DNA of 64,000 bases from Catenovulum sp052056295 (GCF_052056295.1 NZ_CP182494.1:248001-312000); one strand, 5' to 3'. Numbered from the stretch's first letter, positions 27,256 to 36,501 are shown. A program made the numbers and translations. The notes: generated by a model from the letters alone, not told the origin.

Positions 27256-28035
27256 ATGCTCTGTATTAGAGCTGTTGACAGTGAGGAATTTGTTTTGAAA
27301 AGTCGTCGTTTATTTTGGAGTGTCGTAGATAAAATAGAAGAAGGCATAGATAACGGCTCTTATTTGCCTGGCACCCGTTTACCCTCTGAGCGTGAGCTTT
27401 CAGAGTTGTTTAACGTTAGCCGTCCAACTTTACGTGAAGCTATTATAGCGTTGGAAGTTCGAGGTCGTGTTGAAGTGCGCACTAATGCTGGTGTGTATGT
27501 TATGAATCAAGAAGAAAAAGCCAAGAAATCAGCTGTGAGCCATATATCCGCGTTCGAACTAACCCAAGCGCGTGCTTTAGTTGAGGGTGAAGCGGCTGCT
27601 TTAGCGGCTGTCTCTATTACCCCTGAAGAATTAGATAAACTGGGTGAATTGGTCGAGATGCTTGATGATGAAGCTAGCAGTGATGAAGCCGATAGAGACT
27701 TCCACCTAACGATTTGCCAAAGTACTCGCAACAAAGCGCTAATTCATACAATTCAGAATTTGTGGGAATTACGTAAGCAGCCTTCTGTGCAGCAAGCGCA
27801 TAGTTATATTTGTAGCCAAAGTACTGCTCAACGTAAAGAAGAACACAATGTTATTTATCAAGCTTTAAAAGCTCGCAACCCTGAGCAAGCTAGAAGCGCA
27901 ATGCACAAACATTTTAATCGTTTGATTAATGCTTTGTTTGAAGCAAGTGAAGTACAAGCACTAGAAGAAATTAAACAAAAATCTGAAGCAACTCGTCAGT
28001 TGTATTCGTTAGACCGCATATTATCGAGCAAGTGA
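27256..28035 (+). CDS. GntR-family (FadR subfamily) regulator of the alginate locus
   Basis: 259 residues; a TTG at 27295 with GAGGAA 6-7 bp before it is a strong alternative start that would give 246 residues beginning KSRRLFWSV. The N-terminal winged helix shows the GntR signature LPSERELSELFNVSRPTLREAI. The C-terminal all-helical FCD ligand domain has the Asp/His metal-site pattern (DRDFHLTICQ and EEHNVIYQAL). The ligand is probably a uronate intermediate such as KDG or DEH, as in UxuR and ExuR. Divergent from the TonB receptor operon, with the operator palindrome between. Confidence 0.88.
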   Translation: MLCIRAVDSEEFVLKSRRLFWSVVDKIEEGIDNGSYLPGTRLPSERELSELFNVSRPTLREAIIALEVRGRVEVRTNAGVYVMNQEEKAKKSAVSHISAFELTQARALVEGEAAALAAVSITPEELDKLGELVEMLDDEASSDEADRDFHLTICQSTRNKALIHTIQNLWELRKQPSVQQAHSYICSQSTAQRKEEHNVIYQALKARNPEQARSAMHKHFNRLINALFEASEVQALEEIKQKSEATRQLYSLDRILSSK

Positions 28036-28361
28036 TCCTTGCTCGAGCCTTCTATCCCCCAACTATTTCTATTCATCACCTATTAGTTTTTTTTATAACT
28101 CACCAATATTTCACAGCCAACTTGTTTGACAAAATGAACAAGCTCACCAATATTTATTCATAATTAGTAACTTTTTACTTATCCATTCGCTGTTCTATAT
28201 CGCTGTTTTTATTAGGTGTTTTAATGAACTTGGTTGTTTAATACCTTTTGTGATTACAATTATGTTGAATGTGTATTACAAAGTTGTAATAATAAAATCA
28301 ATTGCAGACAGATTTGTAATTAATTATTCACCTTCAACTCAAGCAACAAAGGTAGACTTTT
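28036..28361 (+). other. Intergenic region before PL7 lyase gene
   Basis: 326 bp of AT-rich DNA. It holds a direct repeat CTCACCAATATTT (28099-28111 and 28143-28155, 44 bp apart) and the inverted pair CTTGTT/AACAAG between them. No open frame or RNA is recognisable; it should carry the promoter of the lyase gene at 28362. Confidence 0.45.
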
Positions 28362-29465
28362 ATGCAATCAATTAAAGCAGTTAGTGTGTTATCTATAGTC
28401 GCCACAGCGCTTATAGCTTGTTCGTCAACTACAAATTCAGAGTCAGCTACGGCGTCAACTAATAGTTCGATCCCTGCTGAAAAATTTGATTTAAGCGAGT
28501 GGAAAATTACCTTACCAATGGACGGAGACGGTGATGGAAAAATTGACGAAATTGATGTTAAAGAAATCCAAAGTTATTCACATCCAGATTATTTTTACGT
28601 CAATGCAGACGGACACATGGTATTTGCTGCGCCAAACAAAGCTATCACAACCAGTGGCTCAAGCAATACTCGCAGTGAGTTACGCCATCAACTACGTGGC
28701 AGTAATACTAAGATTAAAACCAAAGCACCCCAAAACAATTTTTATTTATTAGCCCATCCTTTGTCAGACCGTTTTGAGCGTTTAGGCGTACGAATTGGTG
28801 GCAAAATGGAAGCGAGTTTAAAAGTTGATCATGTAGCAACAAGAGCGGGTCATCCAGACAAACCACCTGCTTATTCGGTTGTTGTTGGTCAAATTCACGC
28901 GGGTAAAGACCAAAAAATTATAGATCTTGGCCTTGGTTTTGGTTGGGGTAACGAACCAATCAAAATTTATTATAAAAAATTCCCGCATCACGACAAAGGC
29001 TCGGTATTTTGGAACTATGAACGTAACTTGCCAAAAGATGATCCGAATCGTACCGACATTGCATATCCTGTATGGGGTAACACTTGGGAAAACCCAGCAG
29101 AACCGGGCGATAAAGGCATAGCTCTAGGTGAAGAATTTAGTTATGTAATTAACGTACATAACAATATTATGCATCTAGAATTTACCGCAAAAGACAAACC
29201 TACAGTTAAATATTCAATTGATCTGACAAACAATATAGATGCTTATGGCAAAGTAGATGAGTTTGATCATCCAGCTGGCTACACTGGTGATTGGAATTAT
29301 TTTAAAGCGGGTGCCTATAACCAATGTAGTACTAAAGATGCTGCAGGTGGTTGGTACACAGCGTGTCCAGGTACTGGTGATTGGCAAACGGACAAAGCCA
29401 ATGGTGATTATGTGCAGGTAACTTTCACTAAATTGAAAGTGGGAGAAAGTACCCCAGTTAAATAA
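28362..29465 (+). CDS. PL7 alginate lyase, lipoprotein
   Basis: 367 residues. A lipoprotein signal with lipobox ALIAC places it in the outer membrane. The rest is one PL7 (alginate_lyase2) jellyroll with the three conserved strands: NTRSELRHQLRG (catalytic Arg), VGQIHAG (Q-I-H, the variant usual in polyG or GM-cleaving enzymes) and YFKAGAYNQ (catalytic Tyr). Followed by a strong terminator, so monocistronic. Confidence 0.93.
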   Translation: MQSIKAVSVLSIVATALIACSSTTNSESATASTNSSIPAEKFDLSEWKITLPMDGDGDGKIDEIDVKEIQSYSHPDYFYVNADGHMVFAAPNKAITTSGSSNTRSELRHQLRGSNTKIKTKAPQNNFYLLAHPLSDRFERLGVRIGGKMEASLKVDHVATRAGHPDKPPAYSVVVGQIHAGKDQKIIDLGLGFGWGNEPIKIYYKKFPHHDKGSVFWNYERNLPKDDPNRTDIAYPVWGNTWENPAEPGDKGIALGEEFSYVINVHNNIMHLEFTAKDKPTVKYSIDLTNNIDAYGKVDEFDHPAGYTGDWNYFKAGAYNQCSTKDAAGGWYTACPGTGDWQTDKANGDYVQVTFTKLKVGESTPVK

Positions 29466-29488
29466 TTAAAGCTTGTTAACCAACTCAT

Positions 29489-29512
29489 AAAAGGCACTTT
29501 TTAGTGCCTTTT
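29489..29512 (+). terminator. Terminator after PL7 lyase gene
   Basis: Stem AAAAGGCACT / AGTGCCTTTT with loop TTTT, followed by T-rich sequence, 24 bp past the stop codon. Confidence 0.85.
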
Positions 29513-29799
29513 ATTTTAACTGGTTGAATAAAATGAATTTTAGTGGATTGTAACTAGTTTTTATTTTGGTGTAATACATAATTGTTAGTCATAAATGTAA
29601 AAACATCTTGTAAGTAATGTCGTATCTGTTGTATTGTAAACGTATCGTTAATTTAGATAGCGAACAAAAGGGAATGTTTTATTCTTGTGAATAAAACAAG
29701 TTGTCAGGAAGACTAATTGGCAAATACAACACAAAGAACTGACAATTTTACCTAAAGTGTTTAGCACATAGACTGGGTAAGCTAACGAGGAATTAAATC
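29513..29799 (+). other. Long leader/intergenic region before the duplicated-domain lipoprotein
   Basis: About 290 bp without a gene. AT-rich; contains TGGTGTAATACAT (29564 region) that loosely resembles the uronate-operator half-sites, and an inverted pair around TTTTATTCTTGTGAATAAAAC (29678-29698). It should contain the promoter of the next gene. Confidence 0.4.
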
Positions 29800-31500
29800 A
29801 TGAATATGAAAAAATGCTTGATTACTGCCGCTATGGCATTGTCACTAACTGCCTGTGAACTCGACACAGACAGCACAGGTGATAATGTATCTGCACCTGA
29901 AAATTTACCAGGGGTTTTTCTGGGTGATCTGACTCACTCGATACAAAATGATGCTGGAGATCTTGTAGGATCAATTGATGTTAGCGATCCTGACGCTGGA
30001 GAAAATGGTGTTATTGAACAAGTTAGTATGGCAACAACCTATGGTACTTTCTCAATCGATTTCGGTGGTAACTGGGTGTATACAGTTAATACCAGTGATG
30101 CAACGGTAGCTAATTTGGTTGATGAAAATGATTCTGTCGTAGATGTTATTACCATTACCTCAATTGATGGTGTTACTGCAAATATTGAAATAACCATCAA
30201 TGGTCAGCCAAGCACACCTATGGTGACTAACAATGTATTAAAGATAACAGATACTGATAGCGGTGACTCAGGTGAATTACGCGAAAAATTTGGCCCTTTG
30301 ACTGTAGGTAAGTTAAACATTCGCTTTAATAAAGAAGAGGTTTTAACTGCTGATGGCAGTGTCAAAGAAGCTTATATTGCACTTTGGGGCACTTCAACTT
30401 CAACGTCTAACGCTTTGGTTGATTTACGTATAAGCAATGGTTCGTTCAAGATCCGTGAAGCGACTACTGACGTAACCCCTACTTTCACTTTAAATGAGTG
30501 GAATGATGTAGAAATTACTTGGGACGCGACCAATGCCACCGACACAGTTGCACCGTTAGTTACTGTTAAAATTAACGGTGTCGATTCTGGTTTAGGTACG
30601 TTTTCATCATTCAGTAAAGACCTGCCGTCAGTCATGGCAGGTGCTGATAAACTAGTATTAAAATTAAGTGACAATAGCTCAATAGTAAACGGCGCTGTTT
30701 ATTACGACGATATCGTTATTTATTCAGACTTAACCGGTACAACTAAAGTATTTGAAGAGGACTTTGAAGCATACGCAGCAGACTTTGACCTATCGAGCGT
30801 TTATACCGACTCAGCGACAAACGAAGCTGTTGTTGCCCAACAAACTAGTAGCGCGCCAGTTGTAACCACGACTAAAGTTGCGAAGATTTCAGATACAGAT
30901 AGTGGCGATTCTGGTGAGTTGCGTCATGAGTTTGAAAACGGTGCACTTAAAACTGGTAAAATTACCGCAAGATTTAATAAAGACGAAGTGTTAACTAGTG
31001 GTGGCAGTGTTAAAGAAGCCTATATTGCATTATGGGGAACTTCAACTTCTACCTCAGACGCATTAGTTGACTTACGAATCAGTAATGGTTCATTTAAAAT
31101 TCGTGAAGCAACCACTGACGTAACACCAAGCTTTAACATTGGCGAATGGGTTGATGTGGAAATGACTTGGGATGCAACCAACGCGTCTGACACTGTTGCA
31201 CCACTTGTTACTGTTAAAATAAATGGTGTTGATTCTGGTTTAGGCCAATTCTCTTCGTTTTCAAAAGACCTTAGTGCGATTTCTGGTGGTGTAACTAAGT
31301 TAGTTTTAAAACTCAGTGATAATAGCTCGACAGTAACTGGCAGCGTTTATTATGATGACATTAAAGTGTATTCAGATGTGGCTGGTACAACGTTAGAGTG
31401 GGAAGAAGACTTTGAAGCTTATTCAGCCGATTACGATTTGTCTAAAACTTATGATGATTCTGCAACCAACGAAGCTGTTGTAGCTGAAAAAGAACTGTAA
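29800..31500 (+). CDS. Lipoprotein with VCBS-like domain and two duplicated unknown domains
   Basis: 566 residues. Lipobox SLTAC at the N-terminus. Residues ~38-135 look like a VCBS/cadherin-like repeat (GSIDVSDPDAGENG, YGTFSIDFGGNWVYT). Then two copies of a ~205-residue domain follow (about 143-347 and 357-566) that share long identical stretches such as KEAYIALWGTSTSTS and SNGSFKIREATTDVTP. The domain has the look of a LamG/jellyroll carbohydrate-binding module with an acidic C-terminal stretch; I do not recognise the family and see no catalytic motif. Flanked by terminators, between PL7 lyase genes: a surface alginate-binding protein is my inference. Confidence 0.7.
   Translation: MNMKKCLITAAMALSLTACELDTDSTGDNVSAPENLPGVFLGDLTHSIQNDAGDLVGSIDVSDPDAGENGVIEQVSMATTYGTFSIDFGGNWVYTVNTSDATVANLVDENDSVVDVITITSIDGVTANIEITINGQPSTPMVTNNVLKITDTDSGDSGELREKFGPLTVGKLNIRFNKEEVLTADGSVKEAYIALWGTSTSTSNALVDLRISNGSFKIREATTDVTPTFTLNEWNDVEITWDATNATDTVAPLVTVKINGVDSGLGTFSSFSKDLPSVMAGADKLVLKLSDNSSIVNGAVYYDDIVIYSDLTGTTKVFEEDFEAYAADFDLSSVYTDSATNEAVVAQQTSSAPVVTTTKVAKISDTDSGDSGELRHEFENGALKTGKITARFNKDEVLTSGGSVKEAYIALWGTSTSTSDALVDLRISNGSFKIREATTDVTPSFNIGEWVDVEMTWDATNASDTVAPLVTVKINGVDSGLGQFSSFSKDLSAISGGVTKLVLKLSDNSSTVTGSVYYDDIKVYSDVAGTTLEWEEDFEAYSADYDLSKTYDDSATNEAVVAEKEL
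30226..31497 (+). repeat. Intragenic tandem duplication of ~620 bp
   Basis: The two domain copies (about 30226-30840 and 30868-31497) are strongly similar in protein, while many third codon positions differ. That points to an older duplication kept under selection rather than a recent copy. Confidence 0.75.
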
Positions 31501-31526
31501 ATTTAACAACTTGTATCTTGTTATCT

Positions 31527-31549
31527 AAAGGCACGTTTTACGTGCCTTT
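31527..31549 (+). terminator. Terminator after lipoprotein gene
   Basis: Stem AAAGGCACGT / ACGTGCCTTT with a 3-nt loop and a following T-run, 27 bp past the stop codon. Confidence 0.85.
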
Positions 31550-31564
31550 TTTATTTTGCTAGCT

Positions 31565-32044
31565 TTAAGCTAATAACAAATCATGCTCGATCGGAAAATA
31601 CTCTGTAGCGGATGAAATTAGTGAATTTGCCGTTAATTGAGGAACACCATAGACCTCAACTCTTTTATTCTTTTTAATCCTCAAATTATCAACAAGTAGA
31701 TCAAAGTCACCGTCACCTGATAGCAAAACAATAGTATCAACATTATTAGCATACTCTAAGGCATCAATGGTAATTCCAACGTCCCAATCGCCTTTTGCTG
31801 AACCATCCGCTCTTTGGATGAAAGGTTTTAATTTTACTTCGAAGCCGATAGCTCTGAGGATATTTTGAAACTCTAATTGTTTCTTATCGCCTCGATCAAT
31901 CGCGTAAGCTATGGCTTTTACAACTTCCCGTCCGTTACTAACTTCAGCCCAGAATTTATTGTAATCAAATCTTCCATTGTAAGCTTGCTTGGTTGTGTAA
32001 TAGACATTTTGAACATCAACTAAGATAAGTAATTTTTTAGACAT
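31565..32044 (-). CDS. NYN domain (LabA/DUF88-like) putative nuclease
   Basis: 159 residues from the ATG at 32044; the ribosome site is weak, and an upstream in-frame start would add 23 residues that look non-coding. PIN-like NYN fold: LILVDVQNVYY with the first acidic residue, IDRGDKK, DWDVGITIDALEYA, and the closing LLSGDGDFDLLVDNLR block with its Asp cluster. Such proteins are predicted metal-dependent RNases. It has no obvious tie to alginate and sits alone between two lyase-related transcription units. Confidence 0.82.
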   Translation of the reverse strand: MSKKLLILVDVQNVYYTTKQAYNGRFDYNKFWAEVSNGREVVKAIAYAIDRGDKKQLEFQNILRAIGFEVKLKPFIQRADGSAKGDWDVGITIDALEYANNVDTIVLLSGDGDFDLLVDNLRIKKNKRVEVYGVPQLTANSLISSATEYFPIEHDLLLA

Positions 32045-32148
32045 AAGTTTTAATTTTGCTTGTTTTACCCCGCAATATATGGCAATTGACGGTAGTAGCA
32101 AACAAATAGCCATTCAACAGACTAAATAACCTCTGGTGAGGTTAAATA

Positions 32149-32184
32149 AAAAGGCCGCTACCCTAATAGGTAGCGGCCTTTTTA
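32149..32184 (-). terminator. Strong terminator after the modular PL7 gene
   Basis: Stem AAAAAGGCCGCTACC / GGTAGCGGCCTTTTT (15 bp, perfect) with loop CTAATA. Works for the leftward PL7 gene ending at 32222. A second short hairpin AACCTC-TGGT-GAGGTT (32129-32144) follows. Confidence 0.88.
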
Positions 32185-32221
32185 TTGAATTCAGTATTTA
32201 CAGTGATATTAAATTTAACAA

Positions 32222-34048
32222 CTAATAGCTATAACCATCATGCGTATTACTTAAGCTATAAAAAGTCGCTTGCACATAATCGTTACCATCACCTGTATTG
32301 TTTTGGTTATATACACCAGCTTTAAAATACATATATTGGTTTGAACCGTTATGGTAACCACTGTTGCTCATATCGACAGTTTGTACCACATCTGGTTTGT
32401 TGTCTCGGTAGATAGTGACTGTTAAGGTGTTACCTGTAACATTTATTGAGTATCCGAATCGTTCGCCTAACTCTATACCATCCGAAGGTTCAGAAGCAGA
32501 ACTAGAGCGATCACCTATCATGTTGTACCACTGTTCACTATTACCATTGCCCGGTTCATGCGCCAAATAAATAGAGCCTTTAGTGTGGCCAGGTAATAAA
32601 CGGTAATACAAACGCGCAGGTTCATCATCTGTAGCGTGAATTTGTCCGATAATCACGCGGCCCACTTGGCTACTGTTACCTGTCGTCGTTACGTGGTCAA
32701 CTTTTAATTCAGCCGTTAATTCACCATCTATACCACCAGCAGCACTTTTGTCTGACGATGAATATGTTGAGAATACCCAGTTATTTTTATTTACGCCTTG
32801 AGTGCTAATACTGGTGTCGCCTCTACGTAACATTTCTCGTAACTCTGAACGTGTATAACTTGTATTAGTTGACGTTTTAGGCCCATCAATTGGTGCTTTA
32901 AACACCATGCCACCGTCGGTTGCTGTATAAAACCATTGGTTGTGTTCGTAGCCGTTTGCAAGTTCGTTTTCTTTAATGGTGTCAGACTTACCATCGTTGT
33001 TATCGTCAACAGGTACACCTAAAGTCCAATCAAGTAGATCAAAATTACCTGAAGGTGGCAAACTCGGATCTAAATCACCGGATGGTGTTGGGGTCGGTGT
33101 TGGCGTTGGAGTCGGCGTAGGTGTAGGAGTAACTGAACCATCAGTACAGCCGCGTACTTTAGTTTCAATAATACTATTCCACGAATTAGATGAGTTACCA
33201 TAACCTGTAATGCGCACGTAGCGAGCGTCAGAATCTGTTACATCAGCCGTTTCGTAACTTGAGCTTGAGCCACTCGATTGACCACCGACCAAAACAGAAG
33301 TCCAGTCAGTATTGTTGCTAGAAGTATCAACATCAAAATATGAACTACGAGAATTACCTTTATACCAAACAACTTGTAAGTCTTTGACTTTGACTAAACC
33401 ACCTAAATCATAAACAATCGATTTGCCTGACCCATTTGATGACCAACGTGATTCATCAGCTAAATCGCTATCTATGGTATTGAGTGGGCCATGTCCATCA
33501 TTTGTGCCATCATCGGTCGCGTTGGCTATGTTCAAATCTGTAGTACCACTACAATTAACGCTTGTGGGTGTTGGAGTGGGCGTTGGTGTTGGAGACGAAA
33601 TGCTTTCTAAATAAAAATCGTCAAAGCGCCCTTCTCCACCACTGTATTCAGCAAATACGCTTATTGACGTAGCGCTTGCTGAATTAAACTCGACTGTAAC
33701 CTGCTCAAAATTACTACCACCGCCAGTTTGGCTGTAACTAGTACCATTGACAACAGCACCAATTTTACCTGAGCCTTTAATATAGGCAGTTAAACGGTAT
33801 TGAGTATTTGCACTTACACTAACCGTTTGTTCGGCTTTCGCACCACTGCCGGTAAATTTTGCCGAACTATTACCTGAATATGCATCGCTTGAAATAGCTG
33901 AAGGATCTGTGTCGTTCCAACCATCCCAATTTGATTCAAACCCAGGGTTAGCAATATTTACTGAACTAGCTTGCGAAATGCCTGCCGCGGCGCTCGCTAA
34001 AACGCCAGCTATGTAATAAGCCAAATATTTACTTGTGTGTGTTTTCAT
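32222..34048 (-). CDS. Modular PL7 alginate lyase with two carbohydrate-binding domains
   Basis: 608 residues. Signal peptide 1-28. A CBM4/9/16-like jellyroll (about 30-150) is joined by a Pro-Thr linker to a CBM32/F5-8-type domain (about 167-301). A longer Pro-Thr linker (307-322) leads to the PL7 catalytic domain (about 330-608). Lyase motifs: YTRSELREMLRRGD, IIGQIHATDDEP and YMYFKAGVYNQ. The catalytic domain closely resembles that of the lyase encoded at 35477, suggesting duplication followed by gain or loss of binding modules. Secreted by the general pathway; no lipobox. Confidence 0.93.
   Translation of the reverse strand: MKTHTSKYLAYYIAGVLASAAAGISQASSVNIANPGFESNWDGWNDTDPSAISSDAYSGNSSAKFTGSGAKAEQTVSVSANTQYRLTAYIKGSGKIGAVVNGTSYSQTGGGSNFEQVTVEFNSASATSISVFAEYSGGEGRFDDFYLESISSPTPTPTPTPTSVNCSGTTDLNIANATDDGTNDGHGPLNTIDSDLADESRWSSNGSGKSIVYDLGGLVKVKDLQVVWYKGNSRSSYFDVDTSSNNTDWTSVLVGGQSSGSSSSYETADVTDSDARYVRITGYGNSSNSWNSIIETKVRGCTDGSVTPTPTPTPTPTPTPTPSGDLDPSLPPSGNFDLLDWTLGVPVDDNNDGKSDTIKENELANGYEHNQWFYTATDGGMVFKAPIDGPKTSTNTSYTRSELREMLRRGDTSISTQGVNKNNWVFSTYSSSDKSAAGGIDGELTAELKVDHVTTTGNSSQVGRVIIGQIHATDDEPARLYYRLLPGHTKGSIYLAHEPGNGNSEQWYNMIGDRSSSASEPSDGIELGERFGYSINVTGNTLTVTIYRDNKPDVVQTVDMSNSGYHNGSNQYMYFKAGVYNQNNTGDGNDYVQATFYSLSNTHDGYSY
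33083..33130 (-). repeat. Pro-Thr linker coding repeat
   Basis: Repeating 6-bp Pro-Thr codon pairs coding the linker between CBM32-like and PL7 domains (residues 307-322). A shorter copy codes the first linker at 33563-33592. The near-identical repeats could allow linker-length change by slippage. Confidence 0.8.
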
Positions 34049-34631
34049 TTAGATATTTCCTTTGTTAGTTTTGTGTGTTTTACCAATACAGTTACAATGT
34101 TTGTTTTGTGGTATACATTGTTTGATGTATTGATTTACAATATTTGCACATAAAATACACTTTATCAACAATTTATCGCATAATTTGAAAGACAATTTTG
34201 TTTGGTCTGTATGCCAAATGTGCTAAAACCAAAGCGATCAGATAGACAAGTCATGCGATAAATTAGAATAAATCTATTCGTTAACAGTTAGTGGAAATCC
34301 TAGTTTTTTCATAGACATTACAGCTTTAAAGTTAGTAGAGTTTTATTTAAAGCATTAAAATACAGTGATTTATGGTTTTGTTGGCGTTTTTAGAGCGTCT
34401 TGGCGTGTTAGTTATAAAAGACTGGAAGTGGCATTTTTATCTAAATCATGCAAATAAAATGGTAGACAAAAATGTAATACTTGGTATTCTTTGTAAGAAT
34501 CAATTGTCTTACATTGGTGTTGGCTTTTCTGTAATGCGTTTTTGCATGGCATGGCTGAATTATCACCTTAAGTCCATTTGGGGGCGCAGACTTTGATAGA
34601 CCGTTTAAAAAATAATAGAGAGTAATTTAAT
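34049..34631. other. 583-bp divergent intergenic region
   Basis: Separates the leftward modular PL7 gene from the rightward SDR gene. It holds TGGTATACAT (34109-34118), one half of which equals the UxuR-type operator, and further right the inverted pair TGTAAGA/TCTTACA around 34492-34513. A short open frame at 34372-34596 has no ribosome site and odd composition; I consider it chance. No RNA structure recognised. Confidence 0.5.
34109..34118 (-). promoter_or_regulatory. Possible GntR/UxuR-type operator TGGTATACAT
   Basis: Eight of ten bases match the palindrome TGGTATACCA between receptor and regulator genes. It lies 61 bp upstream of the leftward modular PL7 start codon, a normal operator distance. 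Confidence 0.4.
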
Positions 34632-35387
34632 ATGTCTAAAAAAATAGCTTTAGTGACTGGTGCAACCGGTGGTATTGGTTTTGAAGTAGCAAAGCGTCTC
34701 GGCCAAGATGGATACACTGTTGTACTTAATGGTATTGAAGATGAGCAAGGTGCTGCTCGTGTTGAAGAGCTTAAAGGCTTAGGCATTGAAGCTGAGTATT
34801 ATGGTTTTGATGTAACTAATGATGAAGCTGTTAGCCAGAACGTAACTGCGATTGGCGAAAAATATGGTCAAATCGATGTTGTTGTAAACAACGCTGGTGG
34901 TTTAGGTGGCCGTAGCCCAGTTGAGAGCATGACAACCGATTTTTATCGTTTTGTTATGGCGCTTAACTTAGATAGTGCTTTCTTTGTTTCAAGAGCAGCT
35001 ATTCCTTTCTTGAAGAAAACAACTGGCGGTTCAATTATTAACTACACGTCAAACGCTGGTTGGAATGCTGGTGGCCCAGGTGCAGGCATTTACGCTGTAT
35101 CTAAAGGTGCAGTGCATACTTTAACTCGTGCATTAGCCAAAGAATTAGCTCCAGCAGGTATCCGTGTAAACGCTGTATCTCCTGGCACTATCGATACACC
35201 TTTCCACGCGCAAATCAAAGCAACTAAGCCTGAAGTATTTGCATCATGGAAAGACAGCATTATGTTAGGTCGTTTAGGCCAACCTGAAGAAGTTGCTTCA
35301 GTTGTATCTTTCTTAGTTAGCAAAGATGCTTCATTTATTACTGCTGAAACAATTCAAATCGGTGGTGGTCAAGCTTTAGGTATCTAA
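34632..35387 (+). CDS. SDR oxidoreductase, probable DEH reductase
   Basis: 251 residues, classical short-chain dehydrogenase. Cofactor motif TGATGGIG at the N-terminus, NNAGG in the middle, catalytic Ser in YTSNAGW and YAVSK with Tyr and Lys. In alginate loci such SDRs reduce DEH (4-deoxy-L-erythro-5-hexoseulose uronate) to KDG with NAD(P)H, which is what kdgK needs; the assignment rests on context. Followed by a hairpin and then the PL7 and PL17 genes on the same strand. Confidence 0.85.
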   Translation: MSKKIALVTGATGGIGFEVAKRLGQDGYTVVLNGIEDEQGAARVEELKGLGIEAEYYGFDVTNDEAVSQNVTAIGEKYGQIDVVVNNAGGLGGRSPVESMTTDFYRFVMALNLDSAFFVSRAAIPFLKKTTGGSIINYTSNAGWNAGGPGAGIYAVSKGAVHTLTRALAKELAPAGIRVNAVSPGTIDTPFHAQIKATKPEVFASWKDSIMLGRLGQPEEVASVVSFLVSKDASFITAETIQIGGGQALGI

Positions 35388-35403
35388 TCTCAAGCTTATA
35401 TTT

Positions 35404-35440
35404 GCCGAAGATACAGCTGTCCACTTTTTGTATCTTCGGC
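35404..35440 (+). terminator. Hairpin after SDR gene
   Basis: Stem GCCGAAGATACA / TGTATCTTCGGC (12 bp) with a 13-nt loop and GTTTAATT after it, 16 bp past the stop codon. The T-run is poor, so it may be an attenuating or RNA-stabilising hairpin rather than a full terminator. Confidence 0.6.
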
Positions 35441-35476
35441 GTTTAATTCGCCCCATAGTCGGGGAAGGAGTTGGCT

Positions 35477-36478
35477 GTGACTAAAACTCTATTAATCGTG
35501 TTCTGTGTAATGTTAATGTCGGCATGTGGTAGTTCACAAAATACTCAAGCAGATATCTCCCCCACTACTCCACCAGATTCAAATACCCCGTCTACCCCAG
35601 AGCCAGAAGGTGAACCACCTATTCTTGCAGAAGGCGTTTCGCCGAGTGAACTTTCCATCGAATTAGCTGATTGGTATTTAAGTGTGCCAACAGATACAGA
35701 TGGCAATGGTAGAGCTGATTCGATCAGCACAAAAAATCTAATTTCCGGTTATGTTGATAGCAATTTTTTCTATGCAGCGACTGACGGTGGAATTGTTTTT
35801 AAAAGCCCAAGTTATGGTTTTAGAACTTCAACCAATACTAAATATGTGCGCTCTGAACTACGCGAGATGTTACGCCGCGACAATACCAGTATAAGTACTC
35901 AGGGTGTGAACAAAAACAACTGGGTGTTTTCAACCGCGCCTTTAGCTGACAGACAAGCTGCCGGTGGGATTGATGGCAGATTAACAGCTGAACTAGCAGT
36001 TAACCATGTGACGACCACAGGTGATAACTACCAAATTGGCCGAGTTATTATCGGACAAATACACGCAAATGATGACGAACCTATTCGACTGTATTACCGC
36101 AAGTTACCGAAAAACAGCAAAGGCAGTATTTATTTTGCGCATGAAAAATTAGGTGGTGATGACAGTTACGTAGAAATGATTGGCTCGCGCGCAGACTCAG
36201 CGGCAAATCCAACAGATGGTATAGCGCTGAATGAAAAGTTTGAATATCAAATTGAAGTAAATGGTCATCAGTTGAAGGTTGTGATTAGTCGAGTAGGTAA
36301 ACCGGATGTGACTTCTGTGTTGGATATGTCTAACAGTGGTTACGACCAAGGTGGTCAGTATATGTACTTTAAAGCTGGCGTATATAACCAAAATAACACG
36401 TCAGACGAAGCTGATTACGTTCAAGCGACATTTTACCGAATTGAAAATAGCCACGACGGTTACAGTTTTAGCGAATAA
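35477..36478 (+). CDS. PL7 alginate lyase, lipoprotein
   Basis: 333 residues from a GTG at 35477, set 6 bp after AAGGAG; the TTG two codons earlier touches that site and is unlikely. Lipobox LMSAC, then a Pro/Ser/Thr-rich spacer (about 20-55), then a PL7 jellyroll with YVRSELREMLRR, VIIGQIHANDDEP and YMYFKAGVYNQ. Very close to the catalytic domain of the modular enzyme encoded at 32222. An outer-membrane lipoprotein cutting polymer or long oligomers. PL17 follows after 23 bp, forming an operon. Confidence 0.93.
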   Translation: MTKTLLIVFCVMLMSACGSSQNTQADISPTTPPDSNTPSTPEPEGEPPILAEGVSPSELSIELADWYLSVPTDTDGNGRADSISTKNLISGYVDSNFFYAATDGGIVFKSPSYGFRTSTNTKYVRSELREMLRRDNTSISTQGVNKNNWVFSTAPLADRQAAGGIDGRLTAELAVNHVTTTGDNYQIGRVIIGQIHANDDEPIRLYYRKLPKNSKGSIYFAHEKLGGDDSYVEMIGSRADSAANPTDGIALNEKFEYQIEVNGHQLKVVISRVGKPDVTSVLDMSNSGYDQGGQYMYFKAGVYNQNNTSDEADYVQATFYRIENSHDGYSFSE

Positions 36479-36501
36479 AAACGCACTAATAGAGGTATAG
36501 A

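Noticed and set aside
32976..33203. Gly-Val repeat protein on the plus strand opposite the PL7 gene
   Set aside because: It is the antisense reading of the Pro-Thr linker codons in a clear lyase gene.
34372..34596. Small gene of 74 codons in the divergent intergenic region
   Set aside because: No ribosome site, no recognisable domain, and composition like the surrounding non-coding DNA.
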